Below are positions 1-6,819 of a stretch of DNA of 12,431 nucleotides, in pieces. The position numbers and the translations under genes were made by a program. A model generated the notes under the pieces. The model searched no databases, had not been told where the DNA came from, and saw only the letters and a program-made list of their open reading frames with translations. The stretch's first letter is position 1. Every line of letters starts with the position of its first letter. Source of the stretch: an uncultured Clostridia bacterium (lineage in GTDB: Bacteria > Bacillota > Clostridia > Oscillospirales > CAG-272); NCBI GenBank assembly GCA_947624945.1, contig CANQMJ010000068.1, positions 1 to 12,431 on the forward strand, in the 5' to 3' direction.

Positions 1-468
1 GTCCATTTCCGGCGCGAGCTTCCGCACCGCCTGACTGTTCAGCATGCTTAACGCCTCCGAACGGCGCGTCGGCGTCATGAACACGATGCGCGAGGCGGGG
101 AAGCGGCGGCGCAGTATGCGTATCAGCGTGTTGACGGCGCCGCAGAACGTGTCGGGCGTGTTGTCGCGCTCGTCGCCGAACGGCGCGTTGCCGTGACCGT
201 AGTCGTTGGTGCCGCCGAATACGACGATGACGTCGCCGGACAGGTCGAGCTCCGCCGCGCGTCCGCAGTAGTAGAGGTCATGGCGCGGGTCGCCGGACGC
301 GCCGCGCTGGTAGGCGATGCGGGTGCCGCCGATGCCGTTCGTGTATATGCTGCCGAGTCCGCGCTCGCGCGCGAGCACGTTGTCGTAGCGGTATTTGAAG
401 TCGCTCGTGCCCCAGCCCTCTGTTATGCTGTCGCCTAAAAATGTTATGCGCTTGCCTGTAAGTTCCAT
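1..468 (-). CDS. SGNH/GDSL-type hydrolase, 3' part beyond window
   Basis: This is the N-terminal 156 codons of a probable esterase of the SGNH/GDSL superfamily; the C-terminus lies left of the window. Block I is visible as GDSITEG (residues 12-18, candidate nucleophile Ser14), a block II-like glycine as NGIGGTR (44-50), and block III as GGTND (85-89, oxyanion-hole Asn88). The DxxH block with the remaining catalytic residues would lie beyond the edge, so catalytic competence cannot be confirmed. The ATG is supported by GAGGAAA five bases upstream, and this ribosome binding site overlaps the stop codon of the GH3 gene (10 bases lie between the genes), which indicates co-translation. There is no signal peptide. 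Next to a glycosidase, it probably removes acyl groups from oligosaccharides; this role is inferred. Confidence 0.85.
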   Translation of the reverse strand, partial: MELTGKRITFLGDSITEGWGTSDFKYRYDNVLARERGLGSIYTNGIGGTRIAYQRGASGDPRHDLYYCGRAAELDLSGDVIVVFGGTNDYGHGNAPFGDERDNTPDTFCGAVNTLIRILRRRFPASRIVFMTPTRRSEALSMLNSQAVRKLAPEMD

Positions 469-478
469 TTTGCTTTCC

Positions 479-2827
479 TCATTTACCCGTTTCGGTCATA
501 TATTTTTCAAAAGACGGCGTGTCCATTATGTAGCGGAGCACGTTTGCCGCGCACCGGCGAAGCTCGTCGAATGTGAGCCGTCCCGATTCGAGCGACGCAT
601 GTATATCGTCGTCGTTGTCGTCCGCGTTCGGGACGACCATGTAGATGTCGTTCTGCGCGCGTATCATCTCGGCGAGGTTTCGTTTGTCGCCGTGCATTCC
701 GACTCTGTTCGCCTTCGCCCACCAGTCGGTCATGACAAAGCCGGTATAGCCCCATTCTCCGCGCAGTATTGTCGTCGTCAGATCGTAATTCGACGCGCAG
801 TGGCAGCCGTTTAATAGGTTGTAGGACGTCATTATCGACTTCGCGCCGCCTTCCTTGACGGCGATCTCGAACGGACGCAGATGTATCTCCCGCGCGCAGC
901 GCTCGCTCATCACCGAGTCGCAGTCGTTGCGGTGGAATTCCTGATCGTTCGCGGCGAAATGCTTGAGCGTCGCGTTGCCGCCGAACGCGGCGATGCCGCG
1001 GCAGACGGCGTCCGCCGTCTTGCCCGCGAGCAGCGGGTCCTCGGAAAAATATTCGAAATTGCGCCCGCAGCACGGGTGGCGGTGTATGTTGACGCCGGGT
1101 CCGAGCAGCGCGTCCACGCCGTGCTCGACGAGCTCCTCGCCCTCGAGACGGAACAGCGCCTCGACGCCTTCATCGTCGAACGTGGACGCGAGCAGCGTCC
1201 CGTTCGGCAAAAGCGTCGCGGGCTCGCCGTAGTCGGAGCGTATGCCGGACGGACCGTCCACGTTCGTCACGACGGGCACGCCGTACTTGGCGAGCGTGTC
1301 CGTGACGCCGCCGAACGCGGCGGTCGTGTACATCTTCACCTTTTTGCTCGCGATGCCCTCGGCACGAACGACGGCGCACAGCTCGTCCGCGTTCATCTGC
1401 AAAACGAACTCCTCCATCGTATGCGCGCCCGACTTCACGTCGGCGAGTTTGATGCCGCGGTCGCCGGTGCAGCCTTTGTCGCAGTCCGGGCGCGATGCTT
1501 CGATTCTGTCGACGATGTCGTATGTGCGCGTCGGTACGCGCTCATACGCGACTTCGACGCCGTCGCCCTGATGCGGGACGACGCGGTAAAACTCGCGCGC
1601 GGGTGCGAGCGCCTCCGTGCAGCGCTCGGTGACGGTGAGCTTCGGCACGTTATATGTGAACACGGGTCCCGCGCCGAGCGCGGACTTCACGTCAGTGCCG
1701 GCGAAGACGGCGTAGTCGCACGCTTCGAGCACATAGCACGACTTGTGGCCCGTCGCGCCGCTGTCGTCGTAGGACGCAAGCTCGCGCACGGGGAACGACA
1801 GTTTCATCGTCTGCGACTGACCTGGACGCAGCTCGCGCGTCTTTTTGTACGCGCAGAGCGCGGCAGACGGCGTGAGAATTTTTCCGCCATGCTTGCAGAA
1901 GTAGACCTCGACGACCTCGCGCCCGCTCGCATTTCCCGTGTTCGTCACCGAAGCAGTGACGAATATCTTGCCGTTCGCGGCATGCGCGTCGGTGATATTC
2001 ACGTCGAACGTCGTGTACGACAGACCGAACCCGAACGGGTACATTACACGGTCGGGAGTGAACGTCTCGAACCAGCGGTAGCCGACGTAGACGTCCTCCT
2101 CGTAGACGTTGTAGTCGGGCGAGCCGAAATTCTTATGCGACGGATAGTCCTCGATCGCGTATGCGATCGTGTCCGGCAGTTTGCCGGACGGCGATACGCG
2201 TCCGCTTATCACGTCGGCGACGGCGGCGCCGCCCTCCTGTCCGCCCTGCCAAACGTACATGACGGCGCCGACGTGAAACTCGTCGACCCAGCTCATGTCG
2301 ATGATGTTGCCGGAGTTTATCGCAACGGCGACGCGTGTGAACGCGCATGTGACGCGGCGCAACAGCTCGCGCTCGTCGTCGGTCAGATACCAGCTGCCGC
2401 TCTCGGGCGCGTTGTCCTTGTCCTCTCCCGCCCATCTGCCGAGCACGACGAGCGCGGCGTCCGCGCATTTTGCGGCGTCGGCGACGTCGACCTCGTCGGG
2501 GACGTATTCGAGCTGGAACCACGGCTCGGTCGCCCAGCCGTGTCCTACGTCGAAGGGATGCTCGCGCAGCCACGATGTGTATTTTTTGTGCGTCTTAGGC
2601 TCTAATTTGACGCGGCTTTTTTTGATGCCGTCGATGACGGATATTTTATACGGCGGGTGTACGCAGCCGCCGGAACCCGTGCCCGCGGCGAGATAATCGT
2701 ATGCGGTGCGCCCGTATACGGCGAGCGTTTTGCCTGCCGCGACGGGAAGAACGCCGTCGTTTTTCAGCATTACTATGCCCTCTGCGGCAATTTTGCGGCA
2801 GAGACGCGCGAATCGTTTATCGTCCAT
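479..2827 (-). CDS. GH3 family beta-glycosidase with swapped domain order
   Basis: A 782-residue glycoside hydrolase family 3 protein that would release terminal beta-linked sugars from oligosaccharides. The domain order is reversed relative to most GH3 enzymes. The alpha/beta sandwich comes first (about 10-265; AEGIVMLKNDGVLP at 15-28, GRWAGED at 130-136 with candidate acid/base Glu135, PFGFGLSYT at 264-272). A fibronectin-III-like domain follows (about 275-395), and the TIM barrel is last (about 445-770). The barrel shows VDGPSGIR (523-530), GRNFEYFSEDP (588-598), LKHFAAND (621-628) and MTDWW with candidate nucleophile Asp701. Such B-A order is known in Ruminococcus and Butyrivibrio beta-glucosidases. 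There is no signal peptide or PA14 insert, so it is probably cytoplasmic. The ATG has AGGGGG about eight bases upstream. Substrate (glucoside or xyloside) cannot be decided from sequence. Confidence 0.95.
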   Translation of the reverse strand: MDDKRFARLCRKIAAEGIVMLKNDGVLPVAAGKTLAVYGRTAYDYLAAGTGSGGCVHPPYKISVIDGIKKSRVKLEPKTHKKYTSWLREHPFDVGHGWATEPWFQLEYVPDEVDVADAAKCADAALVVLGRWAGEDKDNAPESGSWYLTDDERELLRRVTCAFTRVAVAINSGNIIDMSWVDEFHVGAVMYVWQGGQEGGAAVADVISGRVSPSGKLPDTIAYAIEDYPSHKNFGSPDYNVYEEDVYVGYRWFETFTPDRVMYPFGFGLSYTTFDVNITDAHAANGKIFVTASVTNTGNASGREVVEVYFCKHGGKILTPSAALCAYKKTRELRPGQSQTMKLSFPVRELASYDDSGATGHKSCYVLEACDYAVFAGTDVKSALGAGPVFTYNVPKLTVTERCTEALAPAREFYRVVPHQGDGVEVAYERVPTRTYDIVDRIEASRPDCDKGCTGDRGIKLADVKSGAHTMEEFVLQMNADELCAVVRAEGIASKKVKMYTTAAFGGVTDTLAKYGVPVVTNVDGPSGIRSDYGEPATLLPNGTLLASTFDDEGVEALFRLEGEELVEHGVDALLGPGVNIHRHPCCGRNFEYFSEDPLLAGKTADAVCRGIAAFGGNATLKHFAANDQEFHRNDCDSVMSERCAREIHLRPFEIAVKEGGAKSIMTSYNLLNGCHCASNYDLTTTILRGEWGYTGFVMTDWWAKANRVGMHGDKRNLAEMIRAQNDIYMVVPNADDNDDDIHASLESGRLTFDELRRCAANVLRYIMDTPSFEKYMTETGK

Positions 2828-2851
2828 TTGAAGATCCCCCTTTATAACACG

Positions 2852-2880
2852 ATTTTACAATACGGCGCGCGCATTTGCAA
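2852..2880 (-). promoter_or_regulatory. Sigma-A promoter for the GH3-SGNH pair
   Basis: On the minus strand, TTGCAA (2880-2875, 4/6 to the -35 consensus) is followed by 17 bases and TAAAAT (2857-2852, 5/6 to the -10). Transcription would start near 2845, leaving a short leader that contains the AGGGGG ribosome binding site of the GH3 gene. It lies just after the terminator of the alr operon, so the glycosidase pair is a separate unit. Confidence 0.6.
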
Positions 2881-2892
2881 TAGAAATTTCTA
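2881..2892. promoter_or_regulatory. 12-bp perfect palindrome abutting the GH3 promoter -35
   Basis: TAGAAATTTCTA reads identically on both strands and directly touches the -35 hexamer of the GH3 promoter. The position suits an operator for a dimeric regulator such as a sugar-responsive LacI- or AraC-type protein. No such regulator is in the window and the motif matches no operator I can name, so the role is inferred from position only. Confidence 0.35.
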
Positions 2893-2930
2893 AATTTTGC
2901 ACGGGAAATCTTCGCCCTACGCGCGAAAAA

Positions 2931-2956
2931 ATGTCCCCCGCAGGGGCGGGGGACAT
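2931..2956 (-). terminator. Rho-independent terminator of the alr operon
   Basis: An 11-bp perfect stem (ATGTCCCCCGC against GCGGGGGACAT) with a four-base loop is followed on the minus strand by TTTTTT (2930-2925). It lies 17 bases past the stop of the small membrane protein and ahead of the GH3 promoter. It closes the minus-strand operon that begins near 6350. Confidence 0.9.
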
Positions 2957-2973
2957 CATGATCAGTCGACCTT

Positions 2974-3075
2974 TCAGTTGTTGCCGGAGCAGCAGCAGAA
3001 AATTATAACAAGAGCGATTATGAGTATCCAGCAGATGTTGCCGTCTTCAAAAGCTCCGCCAAGGCAGTTGCCCAT
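2974..3075 (-). CDS. 33-residue Cys-rich single-pass membrane miniprotein
   Basis: A short gene encoding 33 residues. It starts MGNCLGGAFEDGN, continues with a hydrophobic segment (about 14-27, ICWILIIALVIIF) and ends CCCSGNN. The ribosome binding site GGAGG sits seven bases before the ATG, and a strong terminator follows 17 bases after the stop, so this is a real end-of-operon gene despite its size. The layout (short Gly/Asn/Cys head, one membrane helix, Cys triplet at the membrane edge) resembles tiny membrane proteins common in Clostridia and Bacilli, some annotated as YjcZ-like sporulation proteins. I infer that resemblance from architecture and cannot name a family with certainty. The Cys residues (4, 15, 28, 29, 30) could bind metal, be acylated or form disulphides. 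Confidence 0.8.
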   Translation of the reverse strand: MGNCLGGAFEDGNICWILIIALVIIFCCCSGNN

Positions 3076-3138
3076 GTCAGTACCTCCATGTATTTTGTCG
3101 GATAGCGAAGCGCCGTTTGCGTTTGCGCACCCGTTTAC

Positions 3139-3167
3139 ATGATATGACATGATGGGCGAATTGTTAC
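3139..3167 (-). promoter_or_regulatory. Possible internal promoter for the miniprotein
   Basis: On the minus strand GTAACA (3167-3162, 4/6) is followed by 17 bases and TATCAT (3144-3139, 5/6). It sits in the 98-base gap after the Cys-pair protein, about 65 bases before the miniprotein start. The -35 is poor, so the small gene may be transcribed mainly from the operon promoter. Confidence 0.3.
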
Positions 3168-3173
3168 TTCCGC

Positions 3174-3818
3174 CTATGACAGCTCGAGCGAGTCAGATTC
3201 GAGGAATTCATGCGCGGACAGGACGCTGTCGGCGGGGAACGACGCCGACGCGCCGCACTTCGAGCAGACTACGCGTATCGCGTCGTCGCCGATCTCGACT
3301 CTGTAATCGCCGCCGTCCTCGCAGCGGCAGTGTATCTTGCCCTCGTCCTGCATGTCGTGTACGACGAAGTTGACGATGTCGTAGACCTGCGGGTCGGGGA
3401 GCACGCCGCGCTGCTTCGAGCTTTTGCGCACGCGATCAATATCGTCGGCGGCGTCGTCGCCGAGAAGCTCGAGCAGCTCGCGCTCGGACCGTTCGAGAGA
3501 GGCGAGCACGTCGTCCTTTTTGCCGATAAAGCATATGTCTATGCCGGTGTACGCGCACGGGAGTGACGTCGGCTCGCGGCGGAAGAACATCTCGTCGGAG
3601 AGCGTGTACGTGTGCGGCGTCGGGCAGAAAAGACACGGCACCGTGAGCCGCACGCGGCGGTCGCTCCTGTAATTTATCGTCATTTCACTGCCGCCGCACG
3701 AGCAGCGCATGCGTATCATGTCGGCGGACAGCGAGAACGCGCCGACGATGCTTACGACGCCGACGCCGCAGACGGGGCAGCGGTATGCGACGGTAGTTTC
3801 CTTTTTGTCAAGTACCAT
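3174..3818 (-). CDS. Conserved-looking protein with repeated Cys pairs (zinc-ribbon-like)
   Basis: A 214-residue soluble protein I do not recognise as a named family. Cysteines come in close pairs: CPVC (14-17), CSC (39-41), CLFC (62-65), single Cys88 and Cys96, CRC (164-166) and CSKC (185-188). This suggests two or three zinc-ribbon-like knuckles, one at the N-terminus, one built from the middle pairs, and one in the C-terminal 50 residues. A charged, probably helical segment (about 100-140, rich in Glu, Asp, Arg and Leu) joins them. No DNA-binding helix or catalytic motif is obvious. The ATG is at 3818 with GAAAGG nine bases upstream. The gene follows alr after 37 bases, consistent with one operon. 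Zinc binding is inferred from Cys spacing. Confidence 0.8.
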   Translation of the reverse strand: MVLDKKETTVAYRCPVCGVGVVSIVGAFSLSADMIRMRCSCGGSEMTINYRSDRRVRLTVPCLFCPTPHTYTLSDEMFFRREPTSLPCAYTGIDICFIGKKDDVLASLERSERELLELLGDDAADDIDRVRKSSKQRGVLPDPQVYDIVNFVVHDMQDEGKIHCRCEDGGDYRVEIGDDAIRVVCSKCGASASFPADSVLSAHEFLESDSLELS

Positions 3819-3855
3819 TTATAAAAACCTTTCGTGCTTGTTATGTCAGCCTATG

Positions 3856-5010
3856 TCAGCCGTGATATATGCGCGAGACGCGCTTCCCGATAAGGCAGAC
3901 GAGCTCGTAATTTATCGTGTGCGCGGCGTTTGCGAGCGCCATTATGCGGTCGTTGTCTCCACCGAACAGCACGACCTCGTCGCCGACGGAAACGTCGATG
4001 TCGGATACGTCCGCCATGCACTGGTCCATGCAAATTCGCCCGATTATTGGCGCGGACGCGCCGTTCACGTATATGCGTCCGCCGTTGGCGAATGCGCGCA
4101 GAAAACCGTCCGCGTACCCGACGGGTATCGTCGCGACGGTGATGTCGCGCGGAGCCTCGTATGTGTAGCCGTAGCTGATATGCTCGCCGCGTCTGACGCG
4201 GTGCAGGTGCGAGACGATGCTGCGAAACGTCATGACGGGTTCGAGCGGGACGCCGTACTTTGCGCCGTCGTAGTTTTCCCACGGATAAAGTCCGTACAGT
4301 ATGACTCCGGCGCGCACGGCGTCGAGGTGCAGGTCGGGTCGGCGGAGAAGCGCCGCACTGTTGCATACGTGACGCAACAGATGCAGCCCCGCCGCAGAGA
4401 GCCTCGACTCCACAGCCTTATATTTCCCGTATTGCTCCTCCGTTATGCCGACGCCGTCCTCATCATCGTCGGCGCACGCGAAATGGGTGAACAGCCCCTC
4501 CGGTTCGAGCCCCTTATATGAAGCCGCGCGAAGTATCGCGTCCGCGGCAGCGTCGGGGTCGACGCAGTCGTAGCCGATGCGGTTCATGCCCGTGTCGAGC
4601 TTGAAATGCACCTTTACGCGGCAGCCGCATCTGACGGCCTCGTCGGAGAGCGCTTTAGCGTACTCGGGCGAAAACACCGTCTGACTTATGTCGAGACGCG
4701 ACAGAATGTCGGCGTTCTCGGGCGGAGTGTAGCCGAGAATGAGTATTTGCGCGCCGTCCTGACCGCGCCCGAGAAACGCGTCGCTCAGCTCCGCCGCCTC
4801 CTCGATGCACGAGACTGCGAACAGTCTCGCGCCGCATTCGTAGAGCGCGGGCGCGCATACTCTCGCGCCGTGTCCGTATGCGTCCGCCTTGACGACGCAC
4901 ATCACACGCGAGCCTGACGCATGCTCGGCGATATCTTTATAGTTTCGGCGCAGCGCGTCAAGGTCGATGTCGGCCCATGTCTTGTGGCGCATGCCGTTGT
5001 AGTCTGTCAT
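3856..5010 (-). CDS. alr: Alanine racemase
   Basis: Alanine racemase (384 residues, normal length) interconverts L- and D-alanine with pyridoxal phosphate, supplying D-Ala for peptidoglycan in the cytoplasm. The N-terminal TIM barrel carries the cofactor lysine in VVKADAYGHG (Lys41). The loop HFKLDTGMNRIG (135-146) has the carbamylated-lysine equivalent Lys137 and the cofactor-contacting Arg144. The second catalytic base is Tyr280 in HISYGYTY, and the C-terminal beta domain holds GRICMDQ (324-330). The start ATG overlaps the stop of the upstream lipoprotein gene by ATGA, with AGAGGA nine bases upstream inside that gene, so translation is probably coupled. Downstream is the Cys-pair protein. 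All key residues are present, so activity is expected. Confidence 0.97.
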   Translation of the reverse strand: MTDYNGMRHKTWADIDLDALRRNYKDIAEHASGSRVMCVVKADAYGHGARVCAPALYECGARLFAVSCIEEAAELSDAFLGRGQDGAQILILGYTPPENADILSRLDISQTVFSPEYAKALSDEAVRCGCRVKVHFKLDTGMNRIGYDCVDPDAAADAILRAASYKGLEPEGLFTHFACADDDEDGVGITEEQYGKYKAVESRLSAAGLHLLRHVCNSAALLRRPDLHLDAVRAGVILYGLYPWENYDGAKYGVPLEPVMTFRSIVSHLHRVRRGEHISYGYTYEAPRDITVATIPVGYADGFLRAFANGGRIYVNGASAPIIGRICMDQCMADVSDIDVSVGDEVVLFGGDNDRIMALANAAHTINYELVCLIGKRVSRIYHG

Positions 5011-5591
5011 TGTTCGTTATCCTCTGTACCCGGCGTGACGGTTGCGCCGTCGGCCGTGAATTTATATTCCGCGATAGAGAGCGACACCGTGCCGTCGGCG
5101 GACGATATCGAGGTCGGCGTATCGGCGCCGCCGTCGAATCGGACGAGAACGTCGCCGCCGCGCGGATGCGGCAGCGTCAGCGTGACGGAGCCGCCGCCCT
5201 CATCCGCGGACGAAATGAGAGACGAGTCGAGGCGGAACATGTCGGCGATGTAGAGAAATCGCTCGGCGGCGTCGCTGCTGACGGGCAGCGTCAGCGTCCC
5301 CGACGACATCGTGACCGACGGCGACTCGACGCCGTGTATATCGACTTTTATCCCCGCAACAGTGTCGGGCGACGTGAACGCTATCGTGACATGACGCGCA
5401 GCACCTGTGCCCGATACTTCGATGACGACGCCGAACGTGCCCGTATCGGTCGCGAGCGTCGACGTTATCGCGGCGGGGCGGTCCTGATACGCAAGCGGGT
5501 CGGCGGCAGCTTCGGTGCACGACAAAAGCGATGCGCAAAGCGCTGTCAATAAAAGCGCCGCATATATGCGAACACGTCTGCGGAATTTCAT
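5007..5591 (-). CDS. Putative secreted lipoprotein, function unknown
   Basis: A 194-residue lipoprotein that I cannot place in a family. The N-terminus MKFRRRVRIY is basic, followed by a hydrophobic stretch (10-24) and the lipobox LLSC, giving lipidated Cys25. The remaining ~170 residues are Ser/Thr/Gly/Asp-rich with alternating hydrophobics, suggesting a mostly beta fold on the outer face of the membrane. I chose the ATG at 5591: it follows GGAGG and gives a compact signal peptide. A longer reading frame opens with TTG at 5615 but would place that ribosome binding site inside the coding region. The spacing from GGAGG to ATG is long (about 11 bases). Its stop overlaps the alr start, so the two are co-translated. 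It is 100 bases after the membrane-protein gene. Confidence 0.8.
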   Translation of the reverse strand: MKFRRRVRIYAALLLTALCASLLSCTEAAADPLAYQDRPAAITSTLATDTGTFGVVIEVSGTGAARHVTIAFTSPDTVAGIKVDIHGVESPSVTMSSGTLTLPVSSDAAERFLYIADMFRLDSSLISSADEGGGSVTLTLPHPRGGDVLVRFDGGADTPTSISSADGTVSLSIAEYKFTADGATVTPGTEDNEQ

Positions 5592-5691
5592 GAAAAGCGA
5601 GTCCTCCGAGCGCAAAAATCAAGGCGCAGCCGCGCTTATCGTGACCGCGCCATGATTATTTATACTCGGGGACGATGCTTTTTAGACGTCG

Positions 5692-6312
5692 TTATTTGCC
5701 GAGCTGTTCGCCGGAGAAGTGGAGTTCGGCCACGACGGTGTTTTTGTTGTAGTATTCGAATATTCCCATCGTCTTGTCGATCATATCGAAAAGGATGGCA
5801 CAGTCCTCGCCGCTCTCATTTTTGTATACGCCGTAGTATACGTTCGGATGCGACGGGGAAGAGGAGTGGTTCAGGACGTTTTTGATGCCCATCGCGTCAA
5901 ACTGACGGCGGTATTCGGGATCGTTATACGGCGCGACCGTGGAGAAATCCTTTATCTTCATTTCGAGGATGAGCTTTTCCGCGATCTTTTCGTCCGCGTG
6001 CGCATCGTTTTTGTCTGTCTTGAACTTCTTGCCGTAGTAACGCGTGAAGCGTATCGTGCCGGCATTGTATATTTCATACCGCTGGTCATAGTTGACGTAG
6101 CGCCATGTGCCGTTGATGAGCGGACGCGCAAGTATCATGAACAGCGGCACCGATACGAACGCCGCGTACGACAGAAAAACGAACAGAACGGCGATGATGG
6201 CGACGGGCACGATTATATAGGCGGCACGGACGAGCGCGCGCTTCGTCTTATACGAGCCCTCCGGCTTCTTCGGTACGGCGTAATCTACGTTGTATTTGTT
6301 TTCTCCGCTCAT
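5692..6312 (-). CDS. Two-helix membrane protein, function unknown
   Basis: A 206-residue protein opening the alr operon. A basic, hydrophilic N-terminus (1-30) is followed by two closely spaced hydrophobic helices (about 31-47 and 48-64). A soluble C-terminal domain follows, beginning NGTWRYVNYDQRYEIYNAG and continuing through GKKFK and KIKDFSTVAPYND. The short hairpin-like membrane anchor and the 'EIYNAGTI..' plus 'DFSTVAPY' pattern faintly resemble Clostridial DUF6106-type proteins; that is from memory and weak. The ATG at 6312 has GAGG eight bases upstream and a good promoter about 45 bases further. Most of the protein probably faces the cytoplasm, given the basic N-terminal flank and even number of helices. 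Function is unknown. Confidence 0.8.
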   Translation of the reverse strand: MSGENKYNVDYAVPKKPEGSYKTKRALVRAAYIIVPVAIIAVLFVFLSYAAFVSVPLFMILARPLINGTWRYVNYDQRYEIYNAGTIRFTRYYGKKFKTDKNDAHADEKIAEKLILEMKIKDFSTVAPYNDPEYRRQFDAMGIKNVLNHSSSPSHPNVYYGVYKNESGEDCAILFDMIDKTMGIFEYYNKNTVVAELHFSGEQLGK

Positions 6313-6356
6313 GATAAAGACCTCACTACATTATTTTTTTATTGTATTACACAAAC

Positions 6357-6385
6357 ATTATTCCACAACATTCGCGATTTGTCAA
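6357..6385 (-). promoter_or_regulatory. Sigma-A promoter of the alr operon (repeat copy 1)
   Basis: On the minus strand TTGACA (6385-6380, perfect) is followed by 17 bases and AATAAT (6362-6357, 5/6). The start point would be near 6350, about 38 bases before the ATG of the first operon gene. The same block recurs at 6743-6771 with a better -10; the two blocks agree at most positions from the -10 to about 15 bases upstream of the -35. Confidence 0.8.
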
Positions 6386-6474
6386 GTGCTTTTCACAAAT
6401 ATGCGGGCAATGCTTTGCCCAAGCGCCGCTTCTGCGCCGCAGACGCCGCCGTCCAAGAGACGGCAACGTCAAAC

Positions 6475-6529
6475 TTTCCGCGTCAGCGGAAACGTGTCGC
6501 AGGTCGGCGCGCCAGCGGCGAACTGCTGC
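6475..6529. repeat. Diverged direct repeat, copy A, with hairpin
   Basis: A 7-bp hairpin (TTTCCGC at 6475-6481 against GCGGAAA at 6486-6492) runs into a 44-base block (6486-6529) that matches 6835-6878 at 38 of 44 positions. The central stem pair is C-G here and T-A in the other copy, so pairing is kept although the bases changed. Confidence 0.75.
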
Positions 6530-6535
6530 AAACGT

Positions 6536-6621
6536 GCAACGTGCCGTAGGCTTCCCAGCGCCAAATTCGCGCACCGCGCTCGTGCGTTGACGGCGCGACA
6601 CGGCTCGACGCAGACACGACG
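6536..6621 (-). repeat. Inverted repeat, left copy (partner 7139-7226)
   Basis: The minus strand of this stretch matches the plus strand of 7139-7226. A 16-base block (6606-6621, CGACGCAGACACGACG on plus) has an exact inverted match at 7139-7154. A 24-base block (6536-6559) matches 7203-7226 with one mismatch. The segments between have the same length within about two bases and share patches such as CGCACGAGC, showing a single diverged ~87-bp unit. Confidence 0.75.
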
Positions 6622-6673
6622 CTCTCGCGTTGCCGCGTGCCGCAGACACGACGCTCTCGCGTTGCCGCGTGCC
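6610..6673. repeat. Exact tandem duplication of a 32-bp unit
   Basis: Two identical 32-base units (6610-6641 and 6642-6673), each beginning GCAGACACGACGCTC and ending GCCGCGTGCC, followed by the first six bases of a third (6674-6679). Identity is complete, so the duplication is recent or maintained. The unit is not a multiple of three, which argues against selection on a protein reading frame. Confidence 0.9.
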
Positions 6674-6742
6674 GCAGACTCCCCCGCCAAACCTGCGCAC
6701 GCAACAACTTTCCGTAATCGCCTTATCTCCTTGACTGCCTAT

Positions 6743-6771
6743 ATTATACCACAAAATTTGCGATTTGTCAA
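6743..6771 (-). promoter_or_regulatory. Perfect-consensus minus-strand promoter (repeat copy 2)
   Basis: On the minus strand TTGACA (6771-6766) is followed by 17 bases and TATAAT (6748-6743), matching both hexamers exactly. It is a near copy of the alr-operon promoter at 6357-6385. The region downstream (6736 towards 6350) has no convincing gene, so it either gives a long leader for the alr operon or drives a non-coding transcript across the repeat island. AAGGAG lies at 6732-6727. Confidence 0.7.
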
Positions 6772-6819
6772 GTACTTTTCACAAATTTATGCATTTTTAT
6801 GCCTTAACTGGTATCTCCC

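Noticed and set aside
881..2605. 574-codon plus-strand open frame
   Set aside because: It lies entirely antisense to the GH3 gene, whose motifs are clear. Its translation is Arg/Val/Ala/Asp-rich without motifs, as expected of a GC-rich shadow.
3709..4521. 270-codon plus-strand open frame
   Set aside because: It is antisense to alr and the Cys-pair protein.
5592..5615. TTG start giving a longer lipoprotein N-terminus
   Set aside because: It would place the GGAGG site inside the coding region and add charged residues before the basic region of the signal peptide.
5607..5625. Terminator between the membrane protein and lipoprotein genes
   Set aside because: The possible stem (AAGCGC against GCGCCTT) is short with a bulge, although GATTTTT follows. 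It is too weak to split the operon on this evidence.
5719..6549. 276-codon plus-strand open frame
   Set aside because: It is antisense to the membrane protein and runs on into the repeat island. No motif is present.
6439..6679. CRISPR array suggested by repeated GCAGAC blocks
   Set aside because: Only two adjacent identical units with no spacers between them, and no cas genes.
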